Assembly (NCBI RefSeq): GCF_001522545.3
Contig: NC_031779.1
Coordinates: forward strand, 5,469,890-5,533,889
Length of the DNA: 64,000 bases
Direction of reading: 5' to 3'
From: Parus major
Taxonomy: Eukaryota; Chordata; Aves; Passeriformes; Paridae
Shown: positions 34,234 to 46,189 of the stretch, piece after piece
Layout of the letters: each line of letters begins with the position of its first letter
Position numbering within the stretch: position 1 is the first letter of the stretch
Translations under genes and position numbers: made by a program
Notes under the pieces: model-generated
Seen by the model: only the letters and a program-made list of their open reading frames with translations
Database searches by the model: none
Told to the model about the DNA's origin: nothing

Positions 34234-36521
34234 ATGTATATAATATACATGTTGCTGTTATTCAGGGGTTTTTATATTCAATTAAAAGCATTTTTCAAAC
34301 AATATAAAGTATCATTTTTATTTCCTGTGCATTTAAACATTTATGTGTAGCAAGTACAGGTAACTGACAACTAGAGAGTGTTAGAGCACTAGACAAAAAA
34401 TACGCAATTTGCTTTCAGTAAAGGAGCGGTAAAAAATTTGCCTTTATTTCCACATCCTTCACTTATATGAAAGCTTCCTCAATCTATCTATCAGATCTTT
34501 TTAAACACTGAAACAGCAGCTCTCCCCCCTGATTTGGCTAAAATGCAAGCCTCTATTAAGGTTCATTACATTTTCACATCAGCATTTTTGTGCCTCCTTC
34601 ATTCTTGAAAAGAGAACCCTGAAATAAAACTCTTCTTAACTTCTTTGTCTACAAAATCTTGGCAGGCATTAGACAGGTGTGTTGAAAGCCTTCCTCTCAC
34701 ACTGCCCTGGTTTCCCTGTGCTGCCCCTTCTGTACCATCATTTGCCTCTCACCTTTTCCCTAAGCTGTAGGATTCTGAGGACACCATGGTATCATTCTGT
34801 ATCTGTGCAGTCCTGCACAGTAACCTAATTTAGACATCTGTCTAAATAATAGCATCATCAAAATCCTACTGCTTCAGATATTTAGAATTAAAGTACAATC
34901 TTTCCTTCAATTCTGCTGTATTACTGGGGATTTTACTGCGATAGTTTACTGTATAAATACTGTAAAGAAATTAATTTAACAGCATGTGTTACAATTACAG
35001 CCAAGTTGCAGGAAAGGATTCTCTATTCTGCTTGCTCTGAAGTCTGGATGAATGATTTTCCACAGTTGTAAAAGCTCCCCATCTTAACCTTGACCTCGGC
35101 TGGCCAGCCAGCTCACTGCAAAGTTAATTAGGGTTGTTGCACATAGAGGACATCCTTTCCTAGGTGAACAATAATGAGCTCAGCAAAATAAAGAAAACAA
35201 CTCCGCTGCAAACACTCGGAAGTCAGATTCCACATGCTCACAGATCAGGCAGGTCAAATACAATTTGTTTTGATTCTCATTTGGAAATGATTCTTTACAG
35301 GTGATATTTCAGTTTATGATTTAAGTGTTGTTCAAATAAGAGACTGCATAATCCTCTCAAACCAAATAATCAACAAATCCTCGAAGTCTTGCTTAGCCTT
35401 TCCAAAATACAACTTTTAGGCAACAAAATGAATATTTCAGCCCAAATGGATAGGTTTTGAAAGTAATATAAAGATCTATAAAATGCAGCTTTAACCAGGT
35501 TCACAGTAACCTGCAGAAATAAACACTTTTATCTGTGTCTAAGCAATGCTAAATTAGGCATATATTATCAAATTTTAAAAGTCATAAATTAAAGAATATT
35601 GTTAGAACTTTTTTAAAACTATGAGCCCACAGTATTGTTCATAGACTTGTCAGAACTTAAATGGTTTCTAATTGAATAAATACCTTAAAACCTGATTTTA
35701 TACTAAATTATATAATTTGTGTGACTTCTTTGCACATATATTGAGGAATTTGAACTCCCTAAGCAAATGCCAGATAATTTTAGTATCTATTGAAAACATA
35801 CTAAGGTTACACCAGTGCTTGCGTGTGTTTTCTATTTGTAGTTAAGTATAAAAGAGTCATAATCACAATCTGAAAAAACAGCAGTGTTGATAAATCCCTG
35901 GTTGTGTGTAGCAGAAGAATAGCCCTTGGTCTGGTTTGGCATTTAAAGTCTGACTCCTTTTCACATGCCCCAAACCCCACACACATTCTACTGCTAATAC
36001 TCAACACAATAGAACTAATACCAGCCGATTAGAACATGCTTCAATAGCATAATTGTCTAAAGGGAATGAATATCCTATAAGTTAAATGATGACACTAGGT
36101 TATATGAAATCCCAATTAGCTCAGCAGAAAAGAAGAAAAGCTTTAGAGATATGAAACTGTCAAAGCAGACCATTCATAAAGGGGTATGATTTCCTCTTTG
36201 CTTTTCAATCTCATTTTCAAAACAGCTTCTTAAACTAGCATTTGCAAATATGTCTGTTTCTGTACACAAAAAGGCTAATTCCATACCCAAGTGTTTGCCA
36301 CCTGATAATGTACAAATGGATGTCAGTCTCACAACCACCAGGATTTATGTTCCTGTTTTTCTGGCCATTTAGCCCTCACAGGCTACATCAGTGACAATGC
36401 TATGATATTATATTTAAATGGCTTTTCAACAAAAATCAAAGGTATTGTTCACACAATAAAGTGAACCTTTGTAAGATATTGATTTGTGTTAGTTATTGGA
36501 ATTATTATTTATTAGTTAATG

Positions 36522-36545
36522 GAAACTTTGCCTAGGCAAAGTTTC
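36522..36545. repeat. Perfect 24-bp palindrome
   Basis: GAAACTTTGCCT is followed immediately by its exact reverse complement, with no spacer, centred on CCTAGG (36531-36536). It is not part of a repeat I recognise. Such a site could bind a dimeric factor or form a small cruciform; both are speculation. Confidence 0.95.
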
Positions 36546-37690
36546 TGCTCTTTCATAGTAATGCTTGCTGTTCAGACCCCCTACAATTTTACAAAGTGTA
36601 TTCCAGTATTTTGAGAAGCTCTCCTGACATTTGCCATCTCTTGTCCTTTGTAACAAATTCTGAGTCTGAAAAACTCTTGGGTTGGATTGTGCCTGTAGGT
36701 CCAGAGGCAGAACAACACTGGCTGAATGAATGAACAGTGCTCTGTCATGTCCTTGGTCTCTCTGCATCCCGGGGAGTGAACTGAGACTGCAGCAGATGGA
36801 TGGAAAAGCCATCAAACATGTACTTCACAGCCCTGTGGAAGTCACCTGGAAATTACAATGTCACTTATGACTGTACTACCTGGTCCAACTTGCTTTACAA
36901 CAGGTACTAGGGAAGGAGTAAAACTCTTCTTCCACAAAGACTCCTTGTAGAGATGAATTTGTAAGTTTTTTATGAAAGATGCTCTGTGTTTTGGTAGATG
37001 TGTAAAAACACATTAAAAGCAGGAGTATATTAAGTCAAGTCAGTAGTAAACACTGACTTGGAGCCACTGGTCACCCATCTTTGGGAGATGAAAGTTTTGA
37101 ACTGAGTATTGCAAACTGAACTGGCAATTGCCTCACTGTGCCTTCTTCTCAGCACAGTCAAAATGTTCAAAACTGCAGCACTTGCAAAACAGAAAATGGA
37201 TTTACTTCGCATCTATTGCTCTTGCAACCAAGAGTTTTAGAAGCAGCAGTAATTATTTGAAGAAGTGGTAACCTGAAGCCAATTCCATAACAATTATTCT
37301 CACAGAGTGTCAGCAACAAATTAGAGGAAGTCAAGGCAAAATAAGGGGTACACAAGAATGTGTGGCTGCAACTGATTCTGCTGTTTCTTTGTTTAATCAT
37401 AGTTTAAAGTGTCGAAAGTGGGTGTAGCAGGAAAAGCAAATAACAAGAAGCTGAATGATAGATTAAAAGCCTTTTTAATTTGGACTTAGAGTTTAACCAT
37501 ACTACCATGGAAAATGCTGTGGCACCCTCATTTATTTTGATGCAAATTTTCCCAGCATATTGTTAGGAAAATTATTATTTTTACCATAACAATCAGGGAT
37601 AGCTACAGCAGCCTTACAATTTTTTATTGTGATGGAATTCTGTTTTTCCTCTGAGAGGATAATTTTCTGTATGGTCATGCCCTATACCAA

Positions 37691-37749
37691 AAAGCAAGAA
37701 ATAGAAAGGAACAGAAAAGGAAAAGGGAAAAAGGAAAAGGGAAGAAAGA
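37691..37749 (+). repeat. Purine-only low-complexity stretch
   Basis: About 60 bases are nearly all A and G (GGAAAAGGGAAAAAGGAAAAG), interrupted by single T and C bases at the start. This is low-complexity sequence without a fixed unit. Confidence 0.75.
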
Positions 37750-38493
37750 TCACCTGAACTTGCTATTATATTTCTTTAGGTCCAGGGGTACAGCACAACT
37801 ACAAAATCACTAAGGAAATATGCAATTAAAAGGTACCTGTATGTTTGAAGAATCTGTCAGATGTTTTTGAAGTCAGGGAGCACTGCTACAGAACAGGGCT
37901 TTTCTGGCAGGCTCAGCAGAAGGAAAGCACCACCTAAAAGTGAATGAATGACTCTTCTCTTGTTTGTGACTCCCATGAATTCCATGGGAATACAGCAAGT
38001 ACAACACCACTTTTAAAGAGAAGTGTTATATTGTGTTCTTGGTGAAACCTGGACTAAAATCTCTAGGAAATAAAATGCTTTCTTTTAACAATGAAATAGC
38101 ATGTTCAGATTCATCAGTCTGATTGAGTCCTGAGACACTATTAAGATTGAAACAAATTACTTCCCCTATTCAAGGATAAGGGTAAATGTGGCTGAAATTT
38201 AACCCTAACACAAGTTCCCAATGGAATTGAATCTGTATCAGCTCTAACATGGATTTAACCTGCTTTCAGTCAGAGCACAACTTCATTTTAAATGGAATTA
38301 TCCAATTATTAGTCAATAATTGTGGAAGTAAATCTTAGAGAATAACTAAACTACAATCACCCCCTACAATGTTTCACCCCCACTATTCATGTCCTTCATT
38401 TGCTCTCATTTATAAATCAGTGTACAAGGCAAAATAAGTCTAACTGTGGTCAGTGATATAAAACTCTGCATTGGCAAGTAGTGCAGAGCAGTG

Positions 38494-38552
38494 AGAATTA
38501 CAGAATACCAGGTGAGAAGGGGACCTCAAGCATTACCTGGCCCAACCCAGAC
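38494..38552 (-). mobile_element. Probable CR1 3'-tail scrap (antisense)
   Basis: GAATTACAGAATACCAGGTG, then AGAAGGGGACCTCAAGCATT and ACCTGGCCCAACCCAG resemble the antisense CR1 tail (agaatcacagaat... ttggaagggacct... atcatccagtccaaccc). Only about 60 bases match and they are diverged, so this is a tentative call. Confidence 0.5.
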
Positions 38553-39745
38553 TGACAACACTCTGAGAGGCCACTTTGAAAAGAGAGATTGTTGCTGCTG
38601 TAGAGAAAACTGTAGAAAAAGCAGCACAGAACAACAGTGAGTTCACACTCCCAAAGCTGCTGATCAGTGAAACTGTCAAACCCAGCTTTTGTTCATGTAA
38701 ACAGAGGAAGACTGTTCCTATAACAAACTTGCCCCAATGTGCCCTGCAGGGATTCATGTTGCAATTCTTTATCAATTCCTGCCAGCCATTATTCTGCCAG
38801 CTTGTAACCCTATAGGAGAAATCTGCATAAAGAAATGCTCAGGAAAGAAAAAGTGCAATGGCTCATCTTTCTTCATGCCATATATGCCAAAGAACTAAGA
38901 AAGCATTTTCTTAACATGTAATTGGTAGTAAACTTGAATCTATTTTTTTTTTTTTTTAATTTGCTAGCTGTAATATTTACAAGGGGCTGGATTCAAAGCC
39001 TCAATGAAGGTGGCTTGAACAGCTTCTTGGTCACTTCTCAGTTATGGTGTGGAACTGCAGGAATAATCAAAGAAGTTGGGAGCACTCCAGAGGAAACTTT
39101 GAGGGAGCATCAGTAAGGTTTTGAACAAAAACAGGGGCTCAAGATGCTAGGACAGCTATGTTTCTCATTTTCCTAAAACAGGTTTGTTATTTAGGTACTA
39201 AGGATCGACTTGCTATGGCAGATGCAATGAAAATGAATATTTATTAGCTCATGCATTTCAATAACTTGGAAAGTAATGATTTCTCTTTTCACATGCATAC
39301 GTGCATCCACACAGCTCTGCATTTCTCAACACTCTGAGTTCACTCTGCTTTGGGAAACACCACACAGCCTGGGAGAAAGGGAATGAAAGGGAATTGCCAA
39401 AGTCAGCCCAGCTCCAGTGAAAATTGCCTGCACCATGAACCTTACAGCAATGGCAGGTTATTTTAACATTAAGCTCATTGAAGGAATTAGAGTGAAAAGT
39501 ATGCATTTCCTGTTCATACTTTCAGAACATTTCAAGACAGGGCTTTTTTTTCTCCTCCAAAGTCATTCAAGCACAGCATCTATGGAGAAAGGAATCTCAA
39601 CTCTGGTTGTCCTAATCAAACCTTTATAGGAAATTCCAAAAGACAGTTTGCAATGGCAGCACTTACAGTTATATATTCCACTGCATTATATAGACAAGTT
39701 TACTTTGACAGAAGCAACAACCAAGATTTCCACCACTATTCATCT
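38553..39745. other. Non-coding DNA, no gene recognised
   Basis: Contains a T15 run at 38943-38957. Short frames on both strands lack splice context. Nothing else was recognised. Confidence 0.5.
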
Positions 39746-40737
39746 TAGTGGTCAGTGGCTCAGAGTCCTAACGGGGATCAGTGACCAATGGGGTCCCGCA
39801 GGGGTCTGTATTTGGACCAGTTTTATTTAACATCCTCATTGATGACACTGACCAAGGCATTGCCTGCACCCTCAGCAAGTTTGCAGATGACACCAAGATG
39901 AGGGTGTTGACAAACGTGAGGGATGGGGCTATCCAGAGGGATCTGGACAAGCTGAAAAGTGGGACCATGGGAATCTCATGTGGTTTAACAACACCAAATG
40001 CTGGTGCTGCACCAGGCAAGCCCCAGTACCAGCACAGGCTGGGGTGAACAGACCAAGGGCAGCCCAGACAAGAAGTCCTGGTGAGTAAGAGGCTGAACAT
40101 GACCCAGCCATGTGCCCTTGCAGCCCAGAAAGACAAATGTGTCCTGAGCTGCATCCAAATCACCATGGGCAGGAGGGGATGGAGAGGATTCTGTCCCTCT
40201 GCTCTGGTGAGACCCCACCTGCAGTGCTGCATCCAGCCCTGGGGCCTCCAGCACAGGAAGGACATTGACCAGTAGAGTGAGAGGCCAGAGGAGGCCAAGA
40301 TCATCAGAGGGATGGAGTACCTCTCCCATGAGGAAAAATCAGGGAGAATCAGGATTGTTCAACCTGGAAAAGAGAAGGCTTCAGGGTGACCTAATTGCAG
40401 CTTTCCAGTACCTGCAGGGAGCTGACAAGAAAGCAGGAGAAAGACTTTTTACAAGAGTGTGGAGTGACAGGACAAGGGGAAATGGCTTCAAATTGGAATA
40501 AAGTAGGTTTAGATTATATATTGAGAAGAATTTCTTTACCGGGACAGTGGCTGGGCACCAGCACAGTTTGCCCAGAGAAGCTGTGAATGCCCCACCCCTG
40601 AGGTGTTCATGGCCAGGCTGGCTGGGACACTGAACAACCTGGTCCAGTGGAAGGTCCCTGCTCACAGCAGGGGGGTTGGAACTAGAACGATCTTTAAGGT
40701 CTCTTCTAACCCAAACCATTATATAATTCTATAATCT
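39746..40737 (+). mobile_element. CR1 LINE, 5'-truncated, plus strand
   Basis: The element enters in the middle of the reverse transcriptase (GTGGTCAGTGGCTCAGAGTC, then GGGGTCCCGCAGGGGTCTGT), and continues through the 3' coding region: GAGACCCCACCTGCAGTGCT near 40210, GATCATCAGAGGGATGGAGT near 40300, TTGCCCAGAGAAGCTGTGAA near 40569, GGGGGGTTGGAACTAGAACG near 40672. It ends with AACCCAAACCATTATATAAT-TCTATAATC, a degraded form of the ATTCTATGA terminal repeats of CR1. About 1 kb of an element normally several kilobases long is present. Stops and frameshifts show it is inactive. Confidence 0.95.
39781..40047 (+). pseudogene. CR1 reverse-transcriptase fragment
   Basis: This is the longest intact piece of the CR1 second open frame here, 88 codons. 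Residues 4-16 read [13 protein letters not shown], the conserved motif before the active site. FADDTK at about residues 35-40 carries the two catalytic aspartates of motif C, in the LSKFADDTK context typical of CR1. The frame then follows the family ([11 protein letters not shown]) but shifts near the expected LHLG block and ends at TGA. Upstream palm and endonuclease regions are missing. In an intact element this enzyme copies CR1 RNA into DNA at a nicked target; this fragment cannot. Confidence 0.9.
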
Positions 40738-43700
40738 TCAAATGCACATCAAAACTGAAACGTCTAAAAACAAGTCTTTTCTGGTCTCAGTCTGCTGCAG
40801 TTCACAGAATGCAGAGAGACAATTAACAAGAATATCCAAACACTGGAAACAACTCTTGCCCTAGACAAGTTGCAAGCTGTAATGCTCCCTTATCCACCTT
40901 ACATGAAGAGCAAGAGGTTGACATGTGAATCAATTAGTGTCTGACAACTCCATTTAGTCCTAAACATATGTCATCATCTCATTCTCTAAATGTCATCTAC
41001 AAACTGTTTCTTCTCCCACCAGGCCCTGTGCAAAGAAATTACTACTAGGATTGCAGGAAACCATGTATGGCATTTAACCTCAGGAGAATATGGAGGGAGG
41101 GTAGATCAGTAACTTCATAGTATTTAAACAGAAAATGAAAAGCAAGTGCAGCAACTGAGCATTTCCAAAATATTTGCCTTTGGCAAAGCCACCACAGCCA
41201 TTGAATTTTTATTGTCCAAAATGGCACATATGTCTGTGGAACTTTTTGGGATGTGGTGATGTAAACATGGGACTATGCCATGAAAGGAAGGAGAGGGAGA
41301 GGAAAGGAGAAGAACAGGAGAGAAGGCCATCTAAATGTACTGGGATACTTAAATTAATAAAAATATTTGTGCATGACTCAGAAATATAATGGATGGATTA
41401 ATTACTTCCAACATATGAACTGATATTTGTTATCCCAAATGAAAAAGAGAAAAGGACATCCATTGATTTTCACTGTGTTCAGTGGATTGGGAGGGTTAGA
41501 TCCATTTCTTTCTTTCAAAACTTTTGAGCTTTTGCTACTTCTTATGTAAGTGGAAAAGGCAGTTACATTAAAATATCATTCCCACCCAAGTTCAAGCCCC
41601 AATACCTGAAAGTTTGCCAATTATTTTTCTGTATCACTAGAAAATAGCACTGCACTATTTTCCAGGATTGGTCTGCCACTCCCATGTACTTTTCTCCATC
41701 CAAATATTTTCTCAGAACATCTTTTGTTGTGGTATTTTTACATCTTTCAGAGCGGGGAAAGTTTATTTTACAGAGAACTAGCTCAGGCCATGTTGAACTG
41801 CACAATTTATTTCCCAAGTATAAATACTGCTGCTATTGTTTGCAGTTGAAGACATAAATAATGCAAAAAAGCACTACTAAGTATGCACAAAGTTTGATCC
41901 CCTATGCCCAAAACATTTTAAATTTTCATAAATCAAAGCAAATATATTTTTGCTATCAGAGCTGTTGGAAAAAAGTTTCCTTTAAACTACTCAGGATTAG
42001 CTTCACTATCTCTTTGCACAAAATGTCAGCAGGGAGAAGGTGCAGGTGTTACTAGAAATGCTCATGGTTATCATCCAGTTAGCTAGTTGGTTTCCCTCAG
42101 CTCAACACTGGATAGGGCAGTAAGGTTCTGCTTTCAATCACATAAAGGAAAAGGTATCTTGGAAATGCATGGCCATGAAAAAGCAATCCACACATGTCTG
42201 GGTGTACACATGCAATGCATCAGCAGGTCATTTTAAAAAAAATAAAATCATTATCTTACACTTAATATTTTCCTGAAGTCATAAGTGCTCTATGTAGTTG
42301 TCCCTCCCCATTAAACAATGACAACGTTGCAGCCCAGAGGTAGCTTCTTTTCAGTGATGGGTGAACTGATTTTTGTGTTTTTTTCCTTGTATAATTTATA
42401 AGTTAGCATGACCAGAGTGTTGAATTGCAAAAGTAGGACATCTGTCACCATGGGGAAGCAGTGGGGGAGTACACAGCACGCTTCTGACAGCTGTGGGCTT
42501 CTCTATGGTCACTAAAAAGGTGCCTACTTGATTTTTTTCCTACTTTAGCATTCTAGACATTGGGCTGTGTCATCTTTCCAATTTCTCCTATAGAATATAA
42601 CCTTCCTGATTTCTAGCCAGTCACATTCTTTTCCAGCTTGGCCACTTGATCTTTCCTTTGAGTTCCTAGGACATAGGAAGCACACTGAACCCCCTCACAG
42701 CCATTCTTGTCTAGCAGATAATGCAATATCTCAAGTTACACAACCACTGCAGAGAACAGGAGCTGGCTTCATTGATTTTTTGTAAAAGGATGAATTCCAA
42801 GTTTGCTGCTAACATAGGCAAAGATAGGCTGAGCTGCAGTGTCACAAGTACAAAGGCATGAAGGAAAGCATCACATGGGACAGAGTAATCAGACACAGCT
42901 GCCCAGGTGAAATTAAATAGAATTAGGCAGATTTATTTCAGTAAATCCTTACTAGAGGAATATCCTGCTACTTACATCAGTTCTCTCTGTGATTTCTCAG
43001 TGCAATCAACAGAAGCAGCTATGCAGATTTTATTAATGACACGTATTTTCAGTCTCTTTTGAAGTTTGAATCTTATTACAACCACTCTCTGCCTCTGCAA
43101 ATGCAGTGGGAAACCACGAATATAAGTACTTCTCCTCCTCTAGGATGATCATGTTTGTTTACAGTTCAGAAGTACTGCTGCATTCACTGGCAGTGGCACA
43201 GTATTACACAAGTATGAGGATCAGGAGACTCCAGCCCAGGAAACAGTTGCTTCCTCAGCTGCTGAGGCAGCTCCATTTGTGGCCACACACAGTAAGAGAT
43301 GGCTAATCTGCTCCGTGCAGCGATCCAAAATGTGGTTCTGCTTTATTTGAGTCAGCTCCATAGGATGTGCTCGGGAGTTTGCAGAGCCTTTCCCTGTTCT
43401 CTGGCACGGAAACCCACCACAGAGCCCGTGTTTCAAAGTGCCATGGGGCATCAGAGCAGGGCTCAGGCCCCAAGCTGCTGGCAGCACGGCAGGACACACG
43501 GACAGGGAGCACAGCCATGGCAGGGCACTGACAGACACACAGACAGACACACAGACAGGGAGCACAGCCATGGCAGGGCACACACAGACACTATTTAAAC
43601 TGAGAAATACGTAATATTCCAGGAACAACTACGTATCAGGCAGCTATCTTCTACGGCAGCATTACAACTATGTCATTTCAGAGAGGAAGTCGTGTGAACC

Positions 43701-45417
43701 TCTGTATTTTTATATTTCACCTTTTTCCAAGAAGTGTTTTTGCTTATTTCAATCTTTCTTTCATCAATAATAAAACAAACACTTCAACAACACACTAACG
43801 ATGAATTTCTCCCACTGCTGGAACTCAGCTTTGAATCAAATCTTGACGTCCATGAAAGGGGAGGAGTTTGCCTGCACCCCAACACCCATAAAGCTGTTTC
43901 TATTTTTATGTTCTACCAGATATGTAGGTTCTTTGTGACTATTATCCATGCTTTAAATACTACCTTGTAAGAGACCTTCTCAATTTCTGTAGGATTTTGG
44001 GCCCCTTGGAAGACTCAAGATAGGAACCAGATATACCCGTTATTAAAGAACACACATCAAAAACTGGAAAATTCTCTCAACACTCAGAAAATCAGCTGAG
44101 GTGCAAGAAATTTCTTGATGATGCTTCTTATTTTCCAAAATAATTATATACCTCCCCCTAGGGGCATCTTAATTGCTCTGCCTACACTAAGCTAAAAGCC
44201 CTTTTACTTTTTGTAGTCCACGTCTGAGGGAAGCACACTATCCCAGAGAGATGCACTTTTTCCATGTACTTTAATGCAGTTATTCTCTAAGAGCATCACC
44301 CAACTTCTCAGACTGTGACCTCTAATCATGTTCTCCCTCTCTTCAAAATATGCTAGGCTGGAAGTCTGAAGGCAATCATTCTATAATCTTGTTTACTGTT
44401 AGATTAAAACAGTAAGTGATAAAAAATGATTTAATGTCACTTTTAAGGGAAGATTTCTACTCTTTGCTTTAACAGCCTGCAAGCTGCTACAAGGAATATT
44501 TTTGTAATGTAACTAGACAGAGAATTCATGTTACATCATTCACACGAGGGAGTTCAACTTACGTATTTCAGTCCAGTATACTTGAAAAAGCAGCAAACAC
44601 AAGGTTCCCCTACACATCTTATCTGTACATCTGCCTGGACTCTGAACATGCAGGAATGCAGCTAATCCAGGCAGATCGGTCCTGAGGAGGCAAAATGGTT
44701 TTAGCTGTTACTAAAACAGAACTTACAGAATTAACAGAATTACTGCAGAACCCAAGGTGCCTAGAGCAAGTCTCAGTAAAGATTCTCAAGCAGTTAAAAT
44801 CACTGTAATGTTTTTTTGGTGCAGTGAGACCCTCACCAGAGCACAGCACTGAGTAACTGGTCCTTCTAGTGCCAAAGCAGCCTGAGAGAATCCAGGCACT
44901 CACCTGGATTGTAGAGTCCAGCTCCTGAGTGATACCTTTGTGTATGGAACAGCCTGCTAGGTATTTTTAGCAAAACACTAATTTTGGACATTAATGTAAA
45001 TCAACCATTAAAAATTATTTGCTACAGTCACAGTTGGGCTTAAGATGCAACATTTGGGTTTTTTCAGTAATTTGGAAAAGGTATGTGCAAGAGATTTAAT
45101 TACCTTACCATACAGGTTCTTATTTCACATACTTTTATCTCATCAACTGTAGCAATATTTAAACATAATTTTGTTAGTATTCTAAACTTCTCCAAGTAAC
45201 TGTTTTAGGGAAATACACAGAAATGAGGAATTATTTTAACCTGAATGCTGAAAAAACATTCTTTTTCCCTATCAAGTACTGATTAGCTACATGCTTATCA
45301 CCCACAGTAAACCAACAGACCAGAACGGGCTTTTTGGTCAATGAACCATGAAGTCTAAATAGAACTTGCTGTTTTAGCCTCTAAGTATGACCACAGAAAA
45401 TGACATTTAAATAACCA
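40738..45417. other. Non-coding DNA with small repeats
   Basis: A purine-rich patch lies at 41282-41326 (GAAAGGAAGGAGAGGGAGAG) and a 53-bp duplicated motif at 43501-43581. The region around 43220-43600 is GC-richer and carries overlapping open frames on both strands (43299-43598 plus, 43221-43628 minus) that are explained by that composition and by the duplication. No gene is supported. Confidence 0.5.
43501..43591 (+). repeat. 53-bp period duplication with CAGACA spacers
   Basis: GACAGGGAGCACAGCCATGG plus CAGGGCAC occurs at 43501-43528 and again, identical, at 43554-43581. The copies are separated by (CAGACACA)-type repeats, which also follow the second copy. The open frame across it gives a THGQGAQ / THTDREHSHG-like low-complexity peptide, probably not translated. 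Confidence 0.9.
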
Positions 45418-45475
45418 GAGAATCACAGAATTAGAGGCTGTAAGAGATGTCACGAGACCATCTAGGCCATCAGAG
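45418..45475 (-). mobile_element. Probable CR1 3'-tail scrap (antisense)
   Basis: GAGAATCACAGAATTAGAGG, then CTGTAAGAGATGTCACGAGA and CCATCTAGGCC match the antisense CR1 tail pattern (agaatcacagaat... ttggaaggggac... atcatctagtcca). The following bases to about 45600 may belong to the same old copy but I cannot align them. Confidence 0.55.
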
Positions 45476-46189
45476 CTTGACTGACAGCCTGAAGGACAAT
45501 TCACCCAAGCCAAGGTCCTTTTCCCCAAGAAGCCACTAGGAGCAAGCTGTGAGTCACAGGAATTTTTCTGGAGGTGCTGCCCTGCTCATCACCATCTTTG
45601 CTGGGGATTTACATCCCTTACTAGATGACAACAAATGACCTGGCAAGACGGTACCTGACCTGGTAAGAATCAGGTAAGGCTGTAGAGCAAAACCCAGCCT
45701 TTATTTCATTAAAATATTCTGTATGATTTAGTCTATTTTCTCCCAGGGTGTCCAGATAAATACAACTAAACTTCCCACAGGTGCTTTTCAGACTTGTTTT
45801 CAAAATCTCCAAAACACAGTGCATGCACGTGTACCTGAGCACAAACCACAGTTCATGACTTTGCTTAGATGTGATGGGGGATTGAAGACAAAATGATGGA
45901 TTTTGTGCTGACCTGTGTCTGTGGCTTTTGCTGCAAACAAAGCACTTTATATCTCTGACCCTACAGCCAGTGGTCCTGGGGAACAATGGGTGCTCGTTAT
46001 GTTTCAGCAGCTTTTCACCTATTTGAAAGCTGATGTTTATTTTCTTCCCTTTTCTAGGTTTAACAAACCCTATCTGGTTCTTTTTTTGTAAACATTCTGG
46101 ATTTGCTGTACATTAAGTTTTCAGTGTTTTTCTTCTAAGAGCAGAGTCAAAAAGCAAGTGCCTTACTCCTGCCTCAGAGGAGGTCACAG
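45476..46189. other. Non-coding DNA, nothing recognised
   Basis: A minus-strand open frame (45621-45986) has no recognisable motif or splice context. No other feature is visible. Confidence 0.5.

Larger units (their letters stand above)
34234..38493. other. Non-coding DNA, no gene recognised
   Basis: AT-rich sequence with no supported coding frame. It contains a perfect 24-bp palindrome at 36522-36545 and a purine-rich stretch at 37691-37749 made of AGAAAAGGAAAAGGGAAAAA-like units. Confidence 0.5.

Noticed and set aside
40265..40719. Open frames on both strands near 40.3-40.7 kb
   Set aside because: These are inside the plus-strand CR1 3' region and are explained by the element.
43270..43440. 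Possible antisense LTR (GTGGTGGGTTTCC and AATAAAG on the minus strand)
   Set aside because: No paired LTR, primer-binding site, polypurine tract or internal retroviral frame is visible.
44840..44960. Minus-strand donor CAG-GTGAGT with an open stretch upstream
   Set aside because: The upstream acceptor has a poor pyrimidine tract and the 48-base segment is too short to judge coding potential.
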